64,000 bases of DNA from Vicia villosa (taxonomy: Eukaryota; Streptophyta; Magnoliopsida; Fabales; Fabaceae). Position 1 is the stretch's first letter. Every line of letters starts with the position of its first letter. Below, one piece after another: positions 23,217 through 35,345 of the stretch. Where the stretch lies: positions 173,254 to 237,253 of the forward strand of contig NW_026706246.1 of NCBI RefSeq assembly GCF_029867415.1, given 5' to 3'. A model generated the notes under the pieces. It was not told the origin of the DNA and ran no database searches. It saw only the letters and a program-made list of their open reading frames with translations. Position numbers and translations under genes: made by a program.

Positions 23217-23224
23217 TATAAATA
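23217..23224 (+). promoter_or_regulatory. TATA box candidate
   Basis: TATAAATA precedes a C/T-rich leader (CTTTCTCCTCTCTCTTCTC near 23275-23296). It lies about 140 bp upstream of the small Cys-rich ORF. TATA plus pyrimidine-rich leader is typical of plant promoters. No transcript evidence is available. Confidence 0.4.
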
Positions 23225-23365
23225 AAGGCCTTTGCACCTCATTTTCTCCACTCCATATTTCTGCATTAACCGAAATCTTTCTCCTCTCTCTTCTCGACGA
23301 CTGAATTCATACTATATACGTCTAGTCTTTGTACCATCTGATGGTGCCTTTAGATCGATTACCTA

Positions 23366-23521
23366 ATGTGCAGTAGTAATTGTAGTAGTAGTAATTGTAC
23401 CGTTAAGAACCGAGTTGATTCATTCTGTAGGCGTTGTAGTTTATGTCCGTCTTGCACAATTTTAGATAGTGCCACGAAACTTCTTAAAGAAAAGGACTTA
23501 GTCCGCGATTCAATTTGGTAA
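23366..23521 (+). CDS. 51-aa Cys-rich ORF, or first exon of a broken gene
   Basis: The ORF runs ATG to TAA and encodes 51 aa with seven Cys. The centre is FCRRCSLCPSC, with Cys spaced C-x2-C-x2-C-x2-C, and the C-terminal part is charged (KLLKEKDLVRDSIW). The stop codon overlaps a plausible splice donor, TTTG/GTAATTT, so it could be an exon truncated from a larger zinc-binding protein. I do not recognise the family. The FCRRCSxC phrase recalls the start of VEL/VIN3-type zinc fingers, but the match is too short to rely on. An upstream ATG at 23341 opens a different, very short frame. Confidence 0.3.
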   Translation: MCSSNCSSSNCTVKNRVDSFCRRCSLCPSCTILDSATKLLKEKDLVRDSIW

Positions 23522-24055
23522 TTTTTTTCGGTGGCATATTTTCAAAAATGGTAAAACAAAAGAAGCATCCGTTGCACTGTGTTTGGTTTCATGATTTCAA
23601 GAAGACAGAGTAAGGATTTTCAATTTAAGCCTAAAATGAAGTGTGTAGAGATGAATAAGATGAAGTTATACACGTTGCAGAACTAAAACAAAATGTTCCA
23701 TGCCATGCATCTAATGGACACATAAATTTTTTGGTGATGCAGTATGGTAATCAACGTACACATTTGCCAACTTAGAAGACAAACTTAGTAAAAAAACATG
23801 TAGGACTAATTCATTACAAACCTCTACCTTAAAACATCGCAAGCTGTGTTCGATCTTTTTAATCAAGTAACATAAAAACACAATTAACCTTCTATTTGCA
23901 AATAAAATTTTGTTATATATGTCACACAAATAATATTGAATTAAAAGATTAATGTACACAATCAAACCAGTGGACATCTTCATGTCACAAAGGAAAAACA
24001 AAACAAAAACAAAGTAAAAAATATCATATGATTTTTGTGCAACATATATATTGTG
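23522..24055. other. Intergenic DNA and 3' flank of TBL gene
   Basis: No further exon of the small ORF was recognised. It contains the likely 3'UTR of the minus-strand TBL gene. Confidence 0.4.
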
Positions 24056-26143
24056 TTACAACATTGCCAAAAGTATTTGATTCCATGTATCAGGAACTCC
24101 GGGCAAACACCAATGTATACAATCCGCATTTTGCGGATTAGTCCTTTCTTCTTCGGTTAACAGTTTTCCTCCGGTTTCGGTATACACGTTAGAATGACCA
24201 TCAATTCTGTATTCTGATATTTGTGTTATGTTGATGAATGTCACAGGAACCTTCATTTTCTTCACAACTTTCGCAACCACACTCATTATGCGTTTATCGG
24301 AGCCAGTTCCCCAATGCTTCTTCTTTTTCACTGGTTTCGTCTCGTTGAAGCATTTTTCGTCTTTCATGTTTCCCCAATCTTGGCTTCTGAGAAATGAAAT
24401 ATGAGTTGTTAGAATCTTGAACATATTACTCATAGTACTCAAAATAAACCAAGTGATAATTTTAAGGTCTAAAACCGAAATAAGTGTATATTATAGGGAC
24501 TAAAAACTAAAACGTTCATGACCTTGTGTGTGTAGGTGACATTGTTGTGAAGAAGATTTTGGTTTTGTTTGGATTGATAGTTGAATCAACCCAATTAGCC
24601 CATGTCTTCAAAGCTAACTTGTAAGCAACGGGTGTGTCGAATTCTTCGTATCCTTCATATCCATTGCCAAATGAACCCCATCTAAAATTTATTAACTTTA
24701 TGTTAGAAATCATTCTCATCCATTCGGTTAAAGAGTAACAATCAACTGTATAAGTGACTGTTGAATGTTGATCATGGTCTTAAATTGCAGTCCGCAGACA
24801 CAGACCCAATATAAAGGTTTTAGTGGTGTCTGCATCTGGAACCGCAATTTAAAACCATGATCATGTATAACAAAAGATGAATGAGATGAACTTACAATGA
24901 TTTAATGGTAGCACCACTCATCCACCATACATAGGTATTGAAAACAAGAATATCCACTCCTGTCCAATTTTTTGCTCTCTCTTTGATAGCATCCACTTTT
25001 ATTATCCTTTTCTTTGTATCTCCAATGATGTTTATGTCAGTGTTGGACTCAACCAGATATGGAGCCCAATAGAATTCTATAGTAGCATTGTATTCCTGTA
25101 AAAACACATCCAACATAAGCATCAGTGTTTTAAAAATCAGACCGGAGATCAATCAGTTGAGATCTTGTATCACGGTTTAATCGGTTCAACCTTTGAATAC
25201 TAGTATGCATCAATACCTTGGCTTTGAAGACTGAATGAACAATCCCTCTTCTCATAGATTTCATCTTTTCCGGTATGATCCATTCTACCAAACATACAAA
25301 AGACTCCCATTGATTTCTTTGCAAGGAATCCCCTACAAATAATAGTCTTTTCCCTTGAAGCTTTTTAAGGGCCAACGCTGCATTGAAACTATAAAAAAAA
25401 ATGTAGGAGTTACACAAAACAAGTTTTGAAAAAAATCACAATTCAAACATGTTTGGATTGTAGAATTTACCTTGGCAAGGTACAATCTTCTGGCTGCCAC
25501 TCCCAATGTTGGTAATCAAAATCTGTTCTACCATTTTTTACACAAGAAAACTGTCTGTCTATGTATGGACAAGTTATGTCAGTGTAGAGAGGCTTTATTG
25601 ATTGGTTAAAAACCCATTTTCCATTAGCAATGTTGCATTCTTCTGTGTCAAATTCAAATCTGTCATCAATCCATGTTTCATTTACAATCTCTTCTTCAAC
25701 TTTCTTTTCACCTGCTAGAACAATCAAAATATCAGACACATCATTACCAGGGCCGTCTCTGAAAGCGTGCAAGAAGAACTACTGCAGGGTTCAAATTTTG
25801 TCATAGTTAAACCGTGGCTAAATAAGACCTCTAATTATTTTTCCACGGTTGAACTGTGAATAACCTACACAGGCGTCCAAAAACTTAAGACGGTTCTGAT
25901 CATTACAAATTTACCATAGAAATTTAAGATAGTTGTGGCATATGTGAAGTTATACTCACTTGGTTTTGGTTTGGTGTTCTTTCTAGGACAGGGTTTGTTG
26001 AACTTGAAGATGGAATTAGAAGAAAGAAAACTGAGTCTCTCAGCATACAAAACAGCAAAGAAAACAAGAACACCAATTGTGATGATAATGATAGGAAAAG
26101 GCACTTTTCCTCTATGAATCTTCATTATGCCAGAATGGATCAT
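24056..26143 (-). CDS. TRICHOME BIREFRINGENCE-LIKE protein, putative polysaccharide O-acetyltransferase
   Basis: Six exons with GT-AG borders at 26143-25960, 25711-25471, 25388-25217, 25095-24896, 24681-24523 and 24386-24056 total 1287 nt, or 428 aa. That is a normal TBL length. TBL proteins are Golgi type II membrane enzymes that add acetyl groups to wall polysaccharides such as xylan or pectin. Seen here: a short cytosolic N-terminus, one membrane anchor (about residues 16-34), a PMR5N-type region with a TCPYIDRQFSC motif and a DYQHWEWQP motif, the esterase-type GDS motif (Gly161-Ser163, FVGDSLQRNQWES), and the C-terminal D-x-x-H motif (Asp407, His410, in DCIHWCLPGVPD). All catalytic signatures are intact. 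A second in-frame ATG at 26125 gives a start seven residues in (MKIHRGK) and may be the real one. Which polymer is acetylated cannot be told from this sequence. Confidence 0.92.
24769..24863. repeat. Hairpin repeat in TBL intron
   Basis: TGATCATGGTCTTAAATTGC at the left is the near-perfect inverse of GCAATTTAAAACCATGATCA at the right. The two arms match at about 21 of 23 positions across a 95-bp element. It is probably a miniature inverted-repeat element in the intron between exons 4 and 5. Confidence 0.65.
25123..25192. repeat. Fragment related to the 9881-10576 MITE
   Basis: CAGTGTTTTAAAAATCAGAC and GGTTTAATCGGTTCAAC repeat the terminal and subterminal phrases of the element at 9881-10576. 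Only one end is present. It lies in the TBL intron between exons 3 and 4. Confidence 0.6.
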
Positions 26144-26403
26144 GAAGAGAAGAGTGAGAAGAAATCAGAATGAATTATTGGACAAAATTATGCAACAGAA
26201 TGATGAAGACATTGTAGGAAAAAAAGGTTCAGAGAGGGAAGGTTTTATGCAATTTTTGAGTAGAAGTGAAGTTAAAGCATAGTATGACTAAAAAAATGTT
26301 AAAAAAGATACTAGAGGGTAAGGAATGAGTTGAAAGGGTTACATCATGCTTTCTATATTTATCATGTGGGTAATATATATACTTTTAGAAGAATTGTTAG
26401 GTT

Positions 26404-26429
26404 CTCATCTCTCTCTCTCTCTCTCTCTT
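26404..26429. repeat. (CT)n tract upstream of TBL
   Basis: About 10 TC units lie 265 bp upstream of the first TBL ATG. CT/GA tracts are frequent in plant promoters. A regulatory role is only possible. Confidence 0.8.
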
Positions 26430-26936
26430 CTATCACATGTTGAATATTCCATACATCTTTTTGAATCCTTTGTAGTATTTTGTAGTGGATATGTTATGAT
26501 TCTTATGAGTGAATATTTGAGTTAGAGTATGAAACAATTTGTTTTGAAAAATTTGAATTTGCTTAAGTATTAAGAATGTAATCTTTTTAAAGTGTAATTA
26601 TGTAGATTTTTTTGTTGTTGAAAAGTTTCTAAGTTTGGAAATTTATTTATACCATTGGTGACATTATGTTCATTCATTAAGGTGCTTGTGTAAATTATAC
26701 TCCTAAACTTGAATTTTATATTGTTTTTTAAAGGTGGAATCATGTAGATATATCGAATGTTGCTCTTTACAAAGATCTACCAAACTAGAATATATAGATG
26801 AATAATCATGTTTGGATGTCAAGTTTTTTTTTTTTACTGTATATTGAATTTAAGTATGAATAGTTAAATCTTACATGGATTAAAAATAAATGAAATATTA
26901 GATATATAAGAGAAAAAACACATTCTCATTATCTTA

Positions 26937-27183
26937 GGGTCCATTTAGGAGTTGATTTTTCGAGGATTTTGGAGAGAAAGACTTTTGAAGGGTTGCATCT
27001 ATATCTTAAAATGTGTTTGATATGTTTGAAAAGTTTAAAAAACAATATAATTTTATATGCTAATATTAGTTTATTGTTTTTTAAAATATTTTAAAATATC
27101 AAACACATTTTAATATATTAATGCGACTCTCCAAAGCCTTTTCCTCCAAAATTCTCCAAAAAATCAATTCTCAAACATACCTT
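26937..27183. mobile_element. Hairpin MITE, about 247 bp
   Basis: The left arm GTTGATTTTTCGAGGATTTT...AAAATGTGTTTGATAT is matched by the inverse of the right arm (ATATCAAACACATTTTAATA...AATTCTCCAAAAAATCAA). The complementarity covers most of the element. There is no coding capacity. The target duplication is unclear. Confidence 0.7.
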
Positions 27184-29400
27184 TAAAATTTTGAATGAAT
27201 ATATTATTAATGTCTCTTGAATCCTGAATGTTTAATTTATTATCACTCCAGAAACTTTCCAACAAGTGCTTCATCTAATTTAATCATTTTTTTTTTCACG
27301 AATTAACCAAATGTCACTGAAGTGTAAAAAAAAAGTACATATTTATTTTGAAAAAAAAATAATTTTGTTTTGCAAATGCATATCCAAACAATAAAAAAAA
27401 ATTATTTTTGAAGAGATTACTGGAAAAATTCCTCACTAATTTTAATTAAAAGATCAAAATGCCTTTCTTAATGACAAAATTGAGAGTAAAACAAAATTTT
27501 CTTCCTCATTACACAATCTTAAATCTACCTTTGTAATTTTTGCAAGTTGTTCCAATTTTGAGTAAGACATGATAGCTTCCAATATGTTGTTTTTTCAACT
27601 TTCCACTTTTCCTTTCCTTTTTGATAGTAACTATTGGTTGCATGGACAACTTTCTCTCTTCAATCTTCCTCTTGAATTTTTCATGTATTCTCATTTGTCC
27701 ATTTGTGTTTTTTGAGTAATCTTCAAAATATGTACCTAGTTTCTATTTTTGTCATTCAATTCCTTCCAAATCTATGATAGCTAGATTTAGATGTCAATAT
27801 AATTTAGAAAATTTAAGTAGAAATTCCAACTTTTATTAGTTTTCTATTTGGTAGAAATTGCTAATTATGCTTTGGTGATACATGATTTCTTAAGAATTTG
27901 TCTTTATGCAAACAAGGAAGAGGCTGTTTAAAAGGTTACTTCAATTGAGTTACTAGAGGTTAAATTTTATTAAATAGAAATATATGGTTAAGGTTGAATT
28001 AAGTGAAGTTTCTTAATTAGTTAAAGTTGAATAACGTATGAGACTGAAAGTAGGTGAGATATACGGTTTTATAATGTACTTGAAACTTAGCATGAGAGAA
28101 AAAAACAGTTGAATTTAATTGTATTGGAATAGGATATTGTTTCTATATATTATTTAGTTGATTTATCGTATAACTTTTTTTAGACAGTTTTTTCCGTTAA
28201 TAAGTTTTAAGACAAGATGACATAAATAATGTACTTATTATTAAGATGTACAAAACACTCCAAGCATGACCCATATCATACCTATTTGTTTTCTTGTGCC
28301 TAACTCTAATTTCTACATGGTAAAGTCGAATAAAAATATTAAATTGATTGTATATAATATAGTATGTGGTTTGTTAAACATTCTCACATAGTTTATAATT
28401 TGATCTATGAATTTAATTGGTATGTTACACTCTCAGTTAATCGTGACTATTACATTTTTTTTATTGAAATTTGATTTTGATTTTAATTATTTATAAAATA
28501 ATATTAATGAATAGTTCTAATTTATAGACATTGATTTTTTTTGTACACATCCAGTACATAGCAATTAATCTAGGCATGAAGATGAAATTCATGTTCCCGG
28601 GTATCAACTCGAATTCGCTCTGAAATTGACAGAGAAGACCGCTTTGACTGGATTTAAGTTCGAATTTGAATTTTCTCCAATTATAAAATATGATGATGGG
28701 TCGGGTAATATGGACACTAGTACCCACCCCCAAATCTGTCCCGTTTATTTTATTATATACATAATTATTTATATTTGATAATTTATATTATTAAATTTGT
28801 GGCTAATATTTTGATAATTTGATTTCTATTTATTATTTAAAATATTTGAAATATATGTATGGAATTTTTGAGATTGTTTTATTTTATTATTTATAATGTA
28901 ATTTAATTTTGGAAAAAAAATAAATATTTTTATTAAAAAAATTAATTTTACTAAATGAATGGTGGCGGGGTGGGGATACCAGAACCAAACCTAAATTCGT
29001 TTTGGACGAATTTTAATTTTAATTCTTCCATCCCCGTTTGAGTTTGGATGGAAAATAAAGATTGTTTGAGAATTTAAATTTGAGAGATAAAAACTGTTTC
29101 CAACCTATTCCGTTGTTAGGCCTATAATAATCTCTTGTTCTATTTAAACATACTAGCGGTTGTTTTTTTGCAAGAATGGATTGAATGATTTTACTATTTA
29201 ATTATTTTAATAGTTTTAATGTGAATAAAAGATACATAATATGATTTAAATAAATTATTTTCATGAGAGATAACATTTAGTTTATTTGGTTTAGAAGGAG
29301 ATATAGACAAATTTACCAAAATCATCAAATGACAAGTAACTCAAACTTTATGTTTTTGCAATGTCTTTTGTTTTTCTGCTTTTGTTGCAGACTTTTTTTG
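27184..29400. other. Intergenic AT-rich DNA, no gene seen
   Basis: No recognisable coding exon. G-rich phrases near 28960-29035 resemble other dispersed repeats in the window. Confidence 0.45.
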
Positions 29401-29725
29401 GGTGTTTGGATTGGCGGTGAACATAATTGATTCTAGTAGAATTGAGTTTGGTAGAATTGATTCTAGCAGAATTGAGTTTAACAGAATTGATTTATGTTTG
29501 GATACATTTTTGTAAAAGTGAATTGAATAATAAATTACAGTGCAAAAATCATCCAGAATCAATTCTGGAGGCAGAAGCTACAAATTCTAGCTTCAAGTAG
29601 AATCAATTCTGGAGACAGAATCAGTTCTACTTTTGTCAAACCAAACATCTTAAAATCACACAGAATTGATTCTACAACTCTAGAATTGCTTTTGACCTTT
29701 TCAAAAGCCAAACCAAACATGCACT
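29401..29725. mobile_element. Hairpin MITE with AGAATTGATTCTA-type internal repeats
   Basis: The ends GTGTTTGGATTGGC and the inverse of GCCAAACCAAACATGCAC pair imperfectly. Internally, AGAATTGATTCTAG-like phrases recur on the left and CAGAATCAATTCTGGAG-like phrases on the right, so much of the element can fold back on itself. It carries no ORF of interest. Confidence 0.65.
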
Positions 29726-30092
29726 TAGAAGTTTTTGTTCAACTTCTTTGTAGTCATTTGGCACTGTATGCAGAATTGTTTTAGCAACGTACCATTCTTT
29801 CTCAATTTTATTCCTAAATTACTATTATTTCCCCATAATTCGTATAGTACATATTGAGGAATCAAAATTGTTCGGTAAAGAGTGAAATAGAATCTTGATA
29901 GAGTGGAGTAAGTTTTTGCTACAACGAAGATAAGACCGACATGTAAGGTTAACATTCAAACACCAAAGTCAGCAAGAGAACAAAAAGTGACATGAGAGTT
30001 CGAATTAATTTAAATATTTGAGAATGACACGCTTTATCTCTTTTAGGGTGGGAACAGTTTAAACCAAAAAGCGGGAAGTGCAACATGGATAT

Positions 30093-30617
30093 CAACTGTT
30101 TGATTGATCTGGATAGTTAGTAATGCTTCCGAGGTGGAGTTGTCTGCTTCGGGTGGGAATATAGGGACACTTGTTTCTCACATTTGCTTCCTTGCTTTGC
30201 TTTTGGATTTTTCGCACCGGGCCTTGTGGATGGCCTAGAACATTTGCCCCAAGCCTTTGTCCTTTCTTCGTAAGATGAGGGTTTGCTATATACATCCTAG
30301 ACTGGCTGATTTACTTGAGGAGAGGAAGAGCCTTGATGGGACATCATTATCCTTAGGAATATGTGCATTAAATTCCTTTCATGGTAATGTTTCATTAGGA
30401 CGTCATTATCACGATGAACTGTGTGATTGATCTGAACGGTTGGTAATGCTTTTGAGGTGGAATTGCCTGCTTCAGGCGGGAATATAGGAGCATTTTTTTC
30501 TCACATTTGCTTCATTGCTTTGCTTATGGGCTTTTTGTCCCCGGTCTTACGGACGACCTCAAACATTTGCCCCAAGCCCTTGTGCTTTCTTCGCAGGATG
30601 AGGTTTTCCATACACGT
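30093..30617. repeat. Diverged ~205-bp direct duplication
   Basis: Copy 1 is 30093-30297 and copy 2 is 30415-30617. They share phrases such as TGATTGATCTG, GCGGGAATATAGG or its variant, TTTCTCACATTTGCTTC and ACATTTGCCCCAAGCC. One plus-strand frame is conserved between copies around SHIC and NICPKPL, which hints at former coding sequence, but it is broken in copy 1. The family is unknown. Confidence 0.7.
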
Positions 30618-30856
30618 GAGGGAAGATCCTTTCATGTAATAGAAAACGTTTCATTAGGACATTATTAAGTCCCTGTAACGCGGGCGCGAGACAACACCCG
30701 AAACATGTCTGTAATAGGAAACATTATCAACTCTGAATCTAGATGGCTCCCAACAAGAATGATTATGTGTAATTGTTGTGTGTATGCATATATGAGAGAT
30801 TGAAGATGAAGAAAACACTCTTTGTATGTTTATGATTTCACCAAGTTGGAAAAGAT

Positions 30857-30858
30857 GC

Positions 30859-30903
<45 letters not shown>

Positions 30904-30935
30904 TATCCCTCCTCATATATATATATATATATATT
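30857..30935. repeat. (TA)n microsatellite, interrupted
   Basis: Two TA runs (about 30857-30901 and 30914-30934) are separated by TATCCCTCCTC. Confidence 0.85.
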
Positions 30936-30938
30936 GAA

Positions 30939-31117
30939 CATATCAAGTGAGAGCATTTTATAATGAGAAATGAGAGGAATAAATATTAATCATTAGATTC
31001 ATCAAGAGAGAGAATGTTAATACATTAATGTGGCTATTAATTTCTCTCTCTTGATGAATTCAATGGTTGATATTTGTTTCTCTCATCTCTCATTATAAAA
31101 TGCTCTCACTTGATATG
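30939..31117. mobile_element. Perfect-arm hairpin MITE inside a TA microsatellite
   Basis: The left arm starting CATATCAAGTGAGAGCATTT is the exact inverse of the right arm ending AAATGCTCTCACTTGATATG. Pairing continues through AGAGAGAGAA / TTCTCTCTCT in the centre, so about 75 bp per arm can pair around a 25-bp loop. TA repeats lie on both sides, which fits insertion at TA. Confidence 0.8.
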
Positions 31118-31250
<133 letters not shown>

Positions 31251-31370
31251 AGTTGGAGACAAAAAGAAAACTAGATGTTTAGAAAAGAATGTAGAATTTC
31301 AAAATTTTTGACACATGTGTCAACACATGTAAGTCATGAATCGCCTTATAGTAGGAAATTTTCTACTATG

Positions 31371-31727
31371 TGTCAACCTGAAGAGCCTTATGAGTCGACT
31401 CATGCAAACATAATCCACAGGCTTTAAAAATCATCAGCATGTGTCGAATCATACGACTTATGTGTCGAGTCATAGAAGAAAAATGTATTCTATGTATCAA
31501 CCTGAAAAGCTTTCTGTGTCTACTCATGCAAATAGAAGCTACATGCTTTAAAATGCATCCACATGTGTTGACTCATACGCCATATGTGCCGACTCATAGA
31601 AAAAATTTTCTTCTGTGTCGGCCTGAAAAGCTTTATGTGTCGACTCATGTAAACAGAAGCTACAGACTTTTAAAAGCATCCACATGTGTCGACTCATAGC
31701 ACGTATGTGTCGACACATAGACCCGTT
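31371..31727. repeat. Tandem repeat, three units of about 121-124 bp with TGTGTCGACTCAT boxes
   Basis: Units begin at about 31371, 31493 and 31614 with TGTGTC(A/G)(A/G)CCTGAA(A/G)AGC. Each unit holds three or four copies of a TGTGTCGACTCAT-like near-palindrome. It may be part of a larger retroelement. Confidence 0.75.
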
Positions 31728-32131
31728 TTTCACATACAGTCTTGTTTTTAATGCATAAAAACTTTTTAAACACATTCTAAGCTTCCTAATACTAAGACGC
31801 ATATCAAGACTTAGAGAATATCGTCCAATATACAGAAATACTAAAGTTGTCCTAGTTTTGACATCATGCAAAACATCTCTAATGGAAAAGTGCACTCACA
31901 AGAGGAGAATAAGAGAATTAGGATAAGTAAATAAGATAAGTGAGGTAGAGTTTTGTCAGATCATGAAATTGAGAATAGTTGGGAAAGGATGCAAAGAGGC
32001 AGAAAGCTAGAGCGATCATAAGAAAGAAGAGAGCGGTAGATCCCAAAGACCAATAATTCTTTGATCTGCAAATTCGAGGTAGGAGAAACTATTCACATAT
32101 GGGTGTTTAGGAAGTTGGATAGTGAGAGATC

Positions 32132-32146
32132 CTTCTTCTTCTTCTT

Positions 32147-32177
<31 letters not shown>
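32132..32177. repeat. (CTT)n microsatellite
   Basis: About 15 uninterrupted CTT/TTC units. Confidence 0.95.
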
Positions 32178-32829
32178 TTTTGTGTTTGTGTTGTATGTTT
32201 GTGGCCAAAGGGTTTGCCTCAAATCCTTTGAATTGATTTTTGAGTACTATTCTATTATTATTACTTCAGTCCTTGTTGATGCATTGTTGTTGTATGATAA
32301 TCTGCGGTTGTGCCGCCTTGAGGAAAAATTATAATAATTAGATCATGGTATATAATTGTCTGTGGTTGTGAATCTAATTTTTTAATTGGTTAGAGTACTT
32401 CAATAGGTTGAAGGTTGGATATTGAGGTATTTTTATTCTTTAGAGTTGTTTTGAGCAATATTATTACTTGAGTAAGGCCGCCAAGCTTAAAGAGTTGAAT
32501 TTTTAGTTGGGAATTTTAGAGTAAGACTTTTGAATTGTTAGAATTAAAATTGATAAACTTTGACACGTCTAGAGTTGTGTTGATATGCTTGTGAGTAATT
32601 ATTTTATTACCCTGTTGATGGGCTTACATGAGTAATAATAATATTTTACCCTATCGGTGAATAGTTGTGATTATTTATATAATTATTGAGCTATAACTAT
32701 ATAATTCGTTGTGTTGAGTAGTTCAAAGAGAAACTACAGTGTTGGCCTTACATTGACAAAAAATTGTGGGTTCAGAGAGGAACCTTGTTGAGTATGAGAT
32801 GTGAATGTTATTTGTTGTTGAATATGAGC

Positions 32830-33340
32830 TATGAATGTTATTATTGTGATTCATGAATTCATGTATATCAGATATAGGTAGGACTTTAGTCTAACGAGGT
32901 CACGATTCAGAGAGGATCCGATGACGGTCTTTGGTTCATAGTAGAACTGGAGACATGGATAATTTAGTAACATAACTATTACATCCAAAATCTTGGTACC
33001 ACATGCATTTTGAGGAGAGATTACATAGCATTTCATATTTGCATTGTAATTGTTTGTGGGTGTGAATTTTTTTTGGTTTGTCGGTGTGAATTAATATGTG
33101 TGATTGATGTTAATGTTATTGGAAACTATCCTTATTATTTTATACACCGATAACATCAGTGAATTTATTCTCACCCCCTTTGGTTTTATTGAGTTGCTCG
33201 TTGTGGTGATGATGCAAATACTCAGGTAGAGGAGCCTTAGATGTCGCTTGTTCGAAGGATCGACATAGATGCCTACATATTTATGTTTATCGTTTTTGAG
33301 TTTTAGCTTCTGCAGTGTCGCTCTGATATGTAACAAGGGG
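32830..33340 (+). repeat. Gypsy LTR relic
   Basis: The run ending CAGTGTCGCTCTGATATGTAACA, preceded by a CTCACCC box and GATGCAAATACTCAGGTA, parallels the 3' part of the large LTR at 60265-60400 (GTGTGTCGCTCTGATACGTA, CTCACCC, GGGCAGGTACTCAAGTA). It is a diverged fragment, probably of a related LTR family. Confidence 0.5.
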
Positions 33341-34241
33341 ACATGATAACTTTGTTTGGCTTGTATTCATATTTTTCTTACAACTACAAAAAGAACTTCT
33401 AATGTTGGATGCGAAATGCATCTTACCTCGGAAAAAGAATTGAGGTAACGAAGGGCGTCAAGAAAAGTAATGACTTAACACCTCGATTTTTAGAACACCG
33501 AGGTAAAGGGTTGATTATGGCATGGGTTCTAACCACAACTTCTGCACTTTTATCATTTACAAAAACTAGCTCTTTTTTATTCATGGTTTATTATAAAATT
33601 TGAGGGGTCATTAGCTTTTTTTAAAATAAATCTGGTTACAGTGTTTACACAGAACATTAATAAAATAATTTGTTGACAAACTACACTATTTACCCAGAAT
33701 ATTACATTTTTTACACAAAAAATTAATTATCCATGAAGATCATTTGTTGGATCTTCAATCATTTGATATTCTCGAAACCAAAAAAATAGTATTTTCTATG
33801 GGTTTTGCTTGCATTTGTTTCTAATATAAAAAAAGGGGTTAAAAAAAGGGTTAGACAAATAAATAATTTTCTGCTCAAATAAATACTTAAGAACACAAAT
33901 CTTATACCCAAATAATCTTCTGCTCAAGCAATTCATCGTAGAAAATATTCATGGCAAACACTCTTGCAAACCTTAAACTCTTCCTAATGTTGTATCTTCA
34001 AATTCTTGATATTCCCGGGAATATAAAATGATGGGTGCATAATATTATGGGGAACAAAAAAATATTTAGATAAAAAAACAAAATGATGTTACAAATCTTA
34101 AAGTGGATGATAGTTCCAAGGGTTTTATGACGATTTTGAGTGCTTTTATAATGGAAGCTATTTTTGTTTCACGCAGATCACTAAGGTAATGTCTTGAGTG
34201 TTGATAGTCATGAAATGGAAGGAAAGAATTTGATTAGAAAC

Positions 34242-34460
34242 AGGTTAAAACATTTATTTATAAATTAAAAATACAATTAAAATAGGGGTTCCAATGTTCC
34301 CTCGGGTTTTTGGAAAATCGACGGGTTAAAACATTTATTTATAAATAAAAATACAATTAAAAAAGTGGTTCCAATGTTCTCTCTATTTTTTTGTAAAACC
34401 GACGGGTTTGAACATTTATTTACATATAAAAAATACAATTAAAAGAGAGGTTAGAACACC
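34242..34460. repeat. Three tandem units of about 80 bp
   Basis: Units start at about 34242, 34322 and 34403 with GGTTAAAACATTTATTTATA-type sequence and end GGTTCCAATGTTC...CGACGG. It lies inside the CACTA-like relic. Confidence 0.85.
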
Positions 34461-34826
34461 GACATGGCACACATGGACTGGAATCATATCACTAGAATAG
34501 CAATGATCAGCTATATTCTAGTTGTAACATCTCTTCTGGATTATCAAGGAGGCTTTTAAGCTTTTTAAACTAGAATAGCAATGATTATCTATATTGTTTC
34601 AAAATCTTTTCCTATTTTTAACGTCTCATTACCAAATCTCTATTTCTTGTTTCCTTGTTTCAAAAATGGATGCAAGTCTGTTGTTCGTTATCAAAGAGAA
34701 GTATGTATTTTTCAATGATTTCGATCGTTTTGAACTAAGAAAAGCTGTTAACTAACAGAGGTTGAATGGTTACTTTCAAATTCTTCATGGCCCTATATAT
34801 ACACTAATCTCGTCAAATAATTCTGG

Positions 34827-35345
34827 ATGAATGCCTCAGTTGTGCCGGCTGGTAATGATGAAGTCATCCAGTCATATATCAATGGCTCTTATTTCTTCAT
34901 TACTCCATCACTAATTGCTATGTCAATCAACTGTCAAGAGACAGGTATATGTGTTGAACACTATGAAAATAATAATGTCTACTCAATCCAACTTCACCGA
35001 ATTTATGCCAAACAAAATAACCTCTCTAGTCCTACTTCTCTACTCCCTATTACAAAATTTTAGTTTCAACTTATAGTGACAAATCTCCGCCCAAGAGAGA
35101 AAGACATGGAAATGCTTACTTGGTATTACAAGCATCTTTTGTTATTCCTCACATACAACAGCAGAGTTAATCTTCCTCAGACTATTTTCAACTTCTTGAA
35201 GGAAATGATAAAGACTTCTCGGGAGGAAACGACTTTCCTCATACCTTATGGAAGAGTTCTTGCTGAACTTTTCCATAAGTTAGGGATAGTTAAAGGTAAC
35301 GTTGAAGTTCAATGGACTAAGAAGTTTGAATTTGTTGAGTGGTAT
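34827..35345 (+). pseudogene. Plant transposon-protein-like coding relic
   Basis: Two plus-strand frames in succession (34827-35063, then 35076-35345) look coding. The second contains LPQTIFNFLKEMI and IPYGRVLAELFHKLGI, phrases typical of plant retroelement-associated 'putative transposon protein' ORFs. It is probably a fragment captured by or nested in the surrounding element. The frames are not joined. Confidence 0.4.

Noticed and set aside
32122..32334. 70-codon frame starting with poly-Ser
   Set aside because: The Ser run is the CTT microsatellite. The remainder has no recognisable features.
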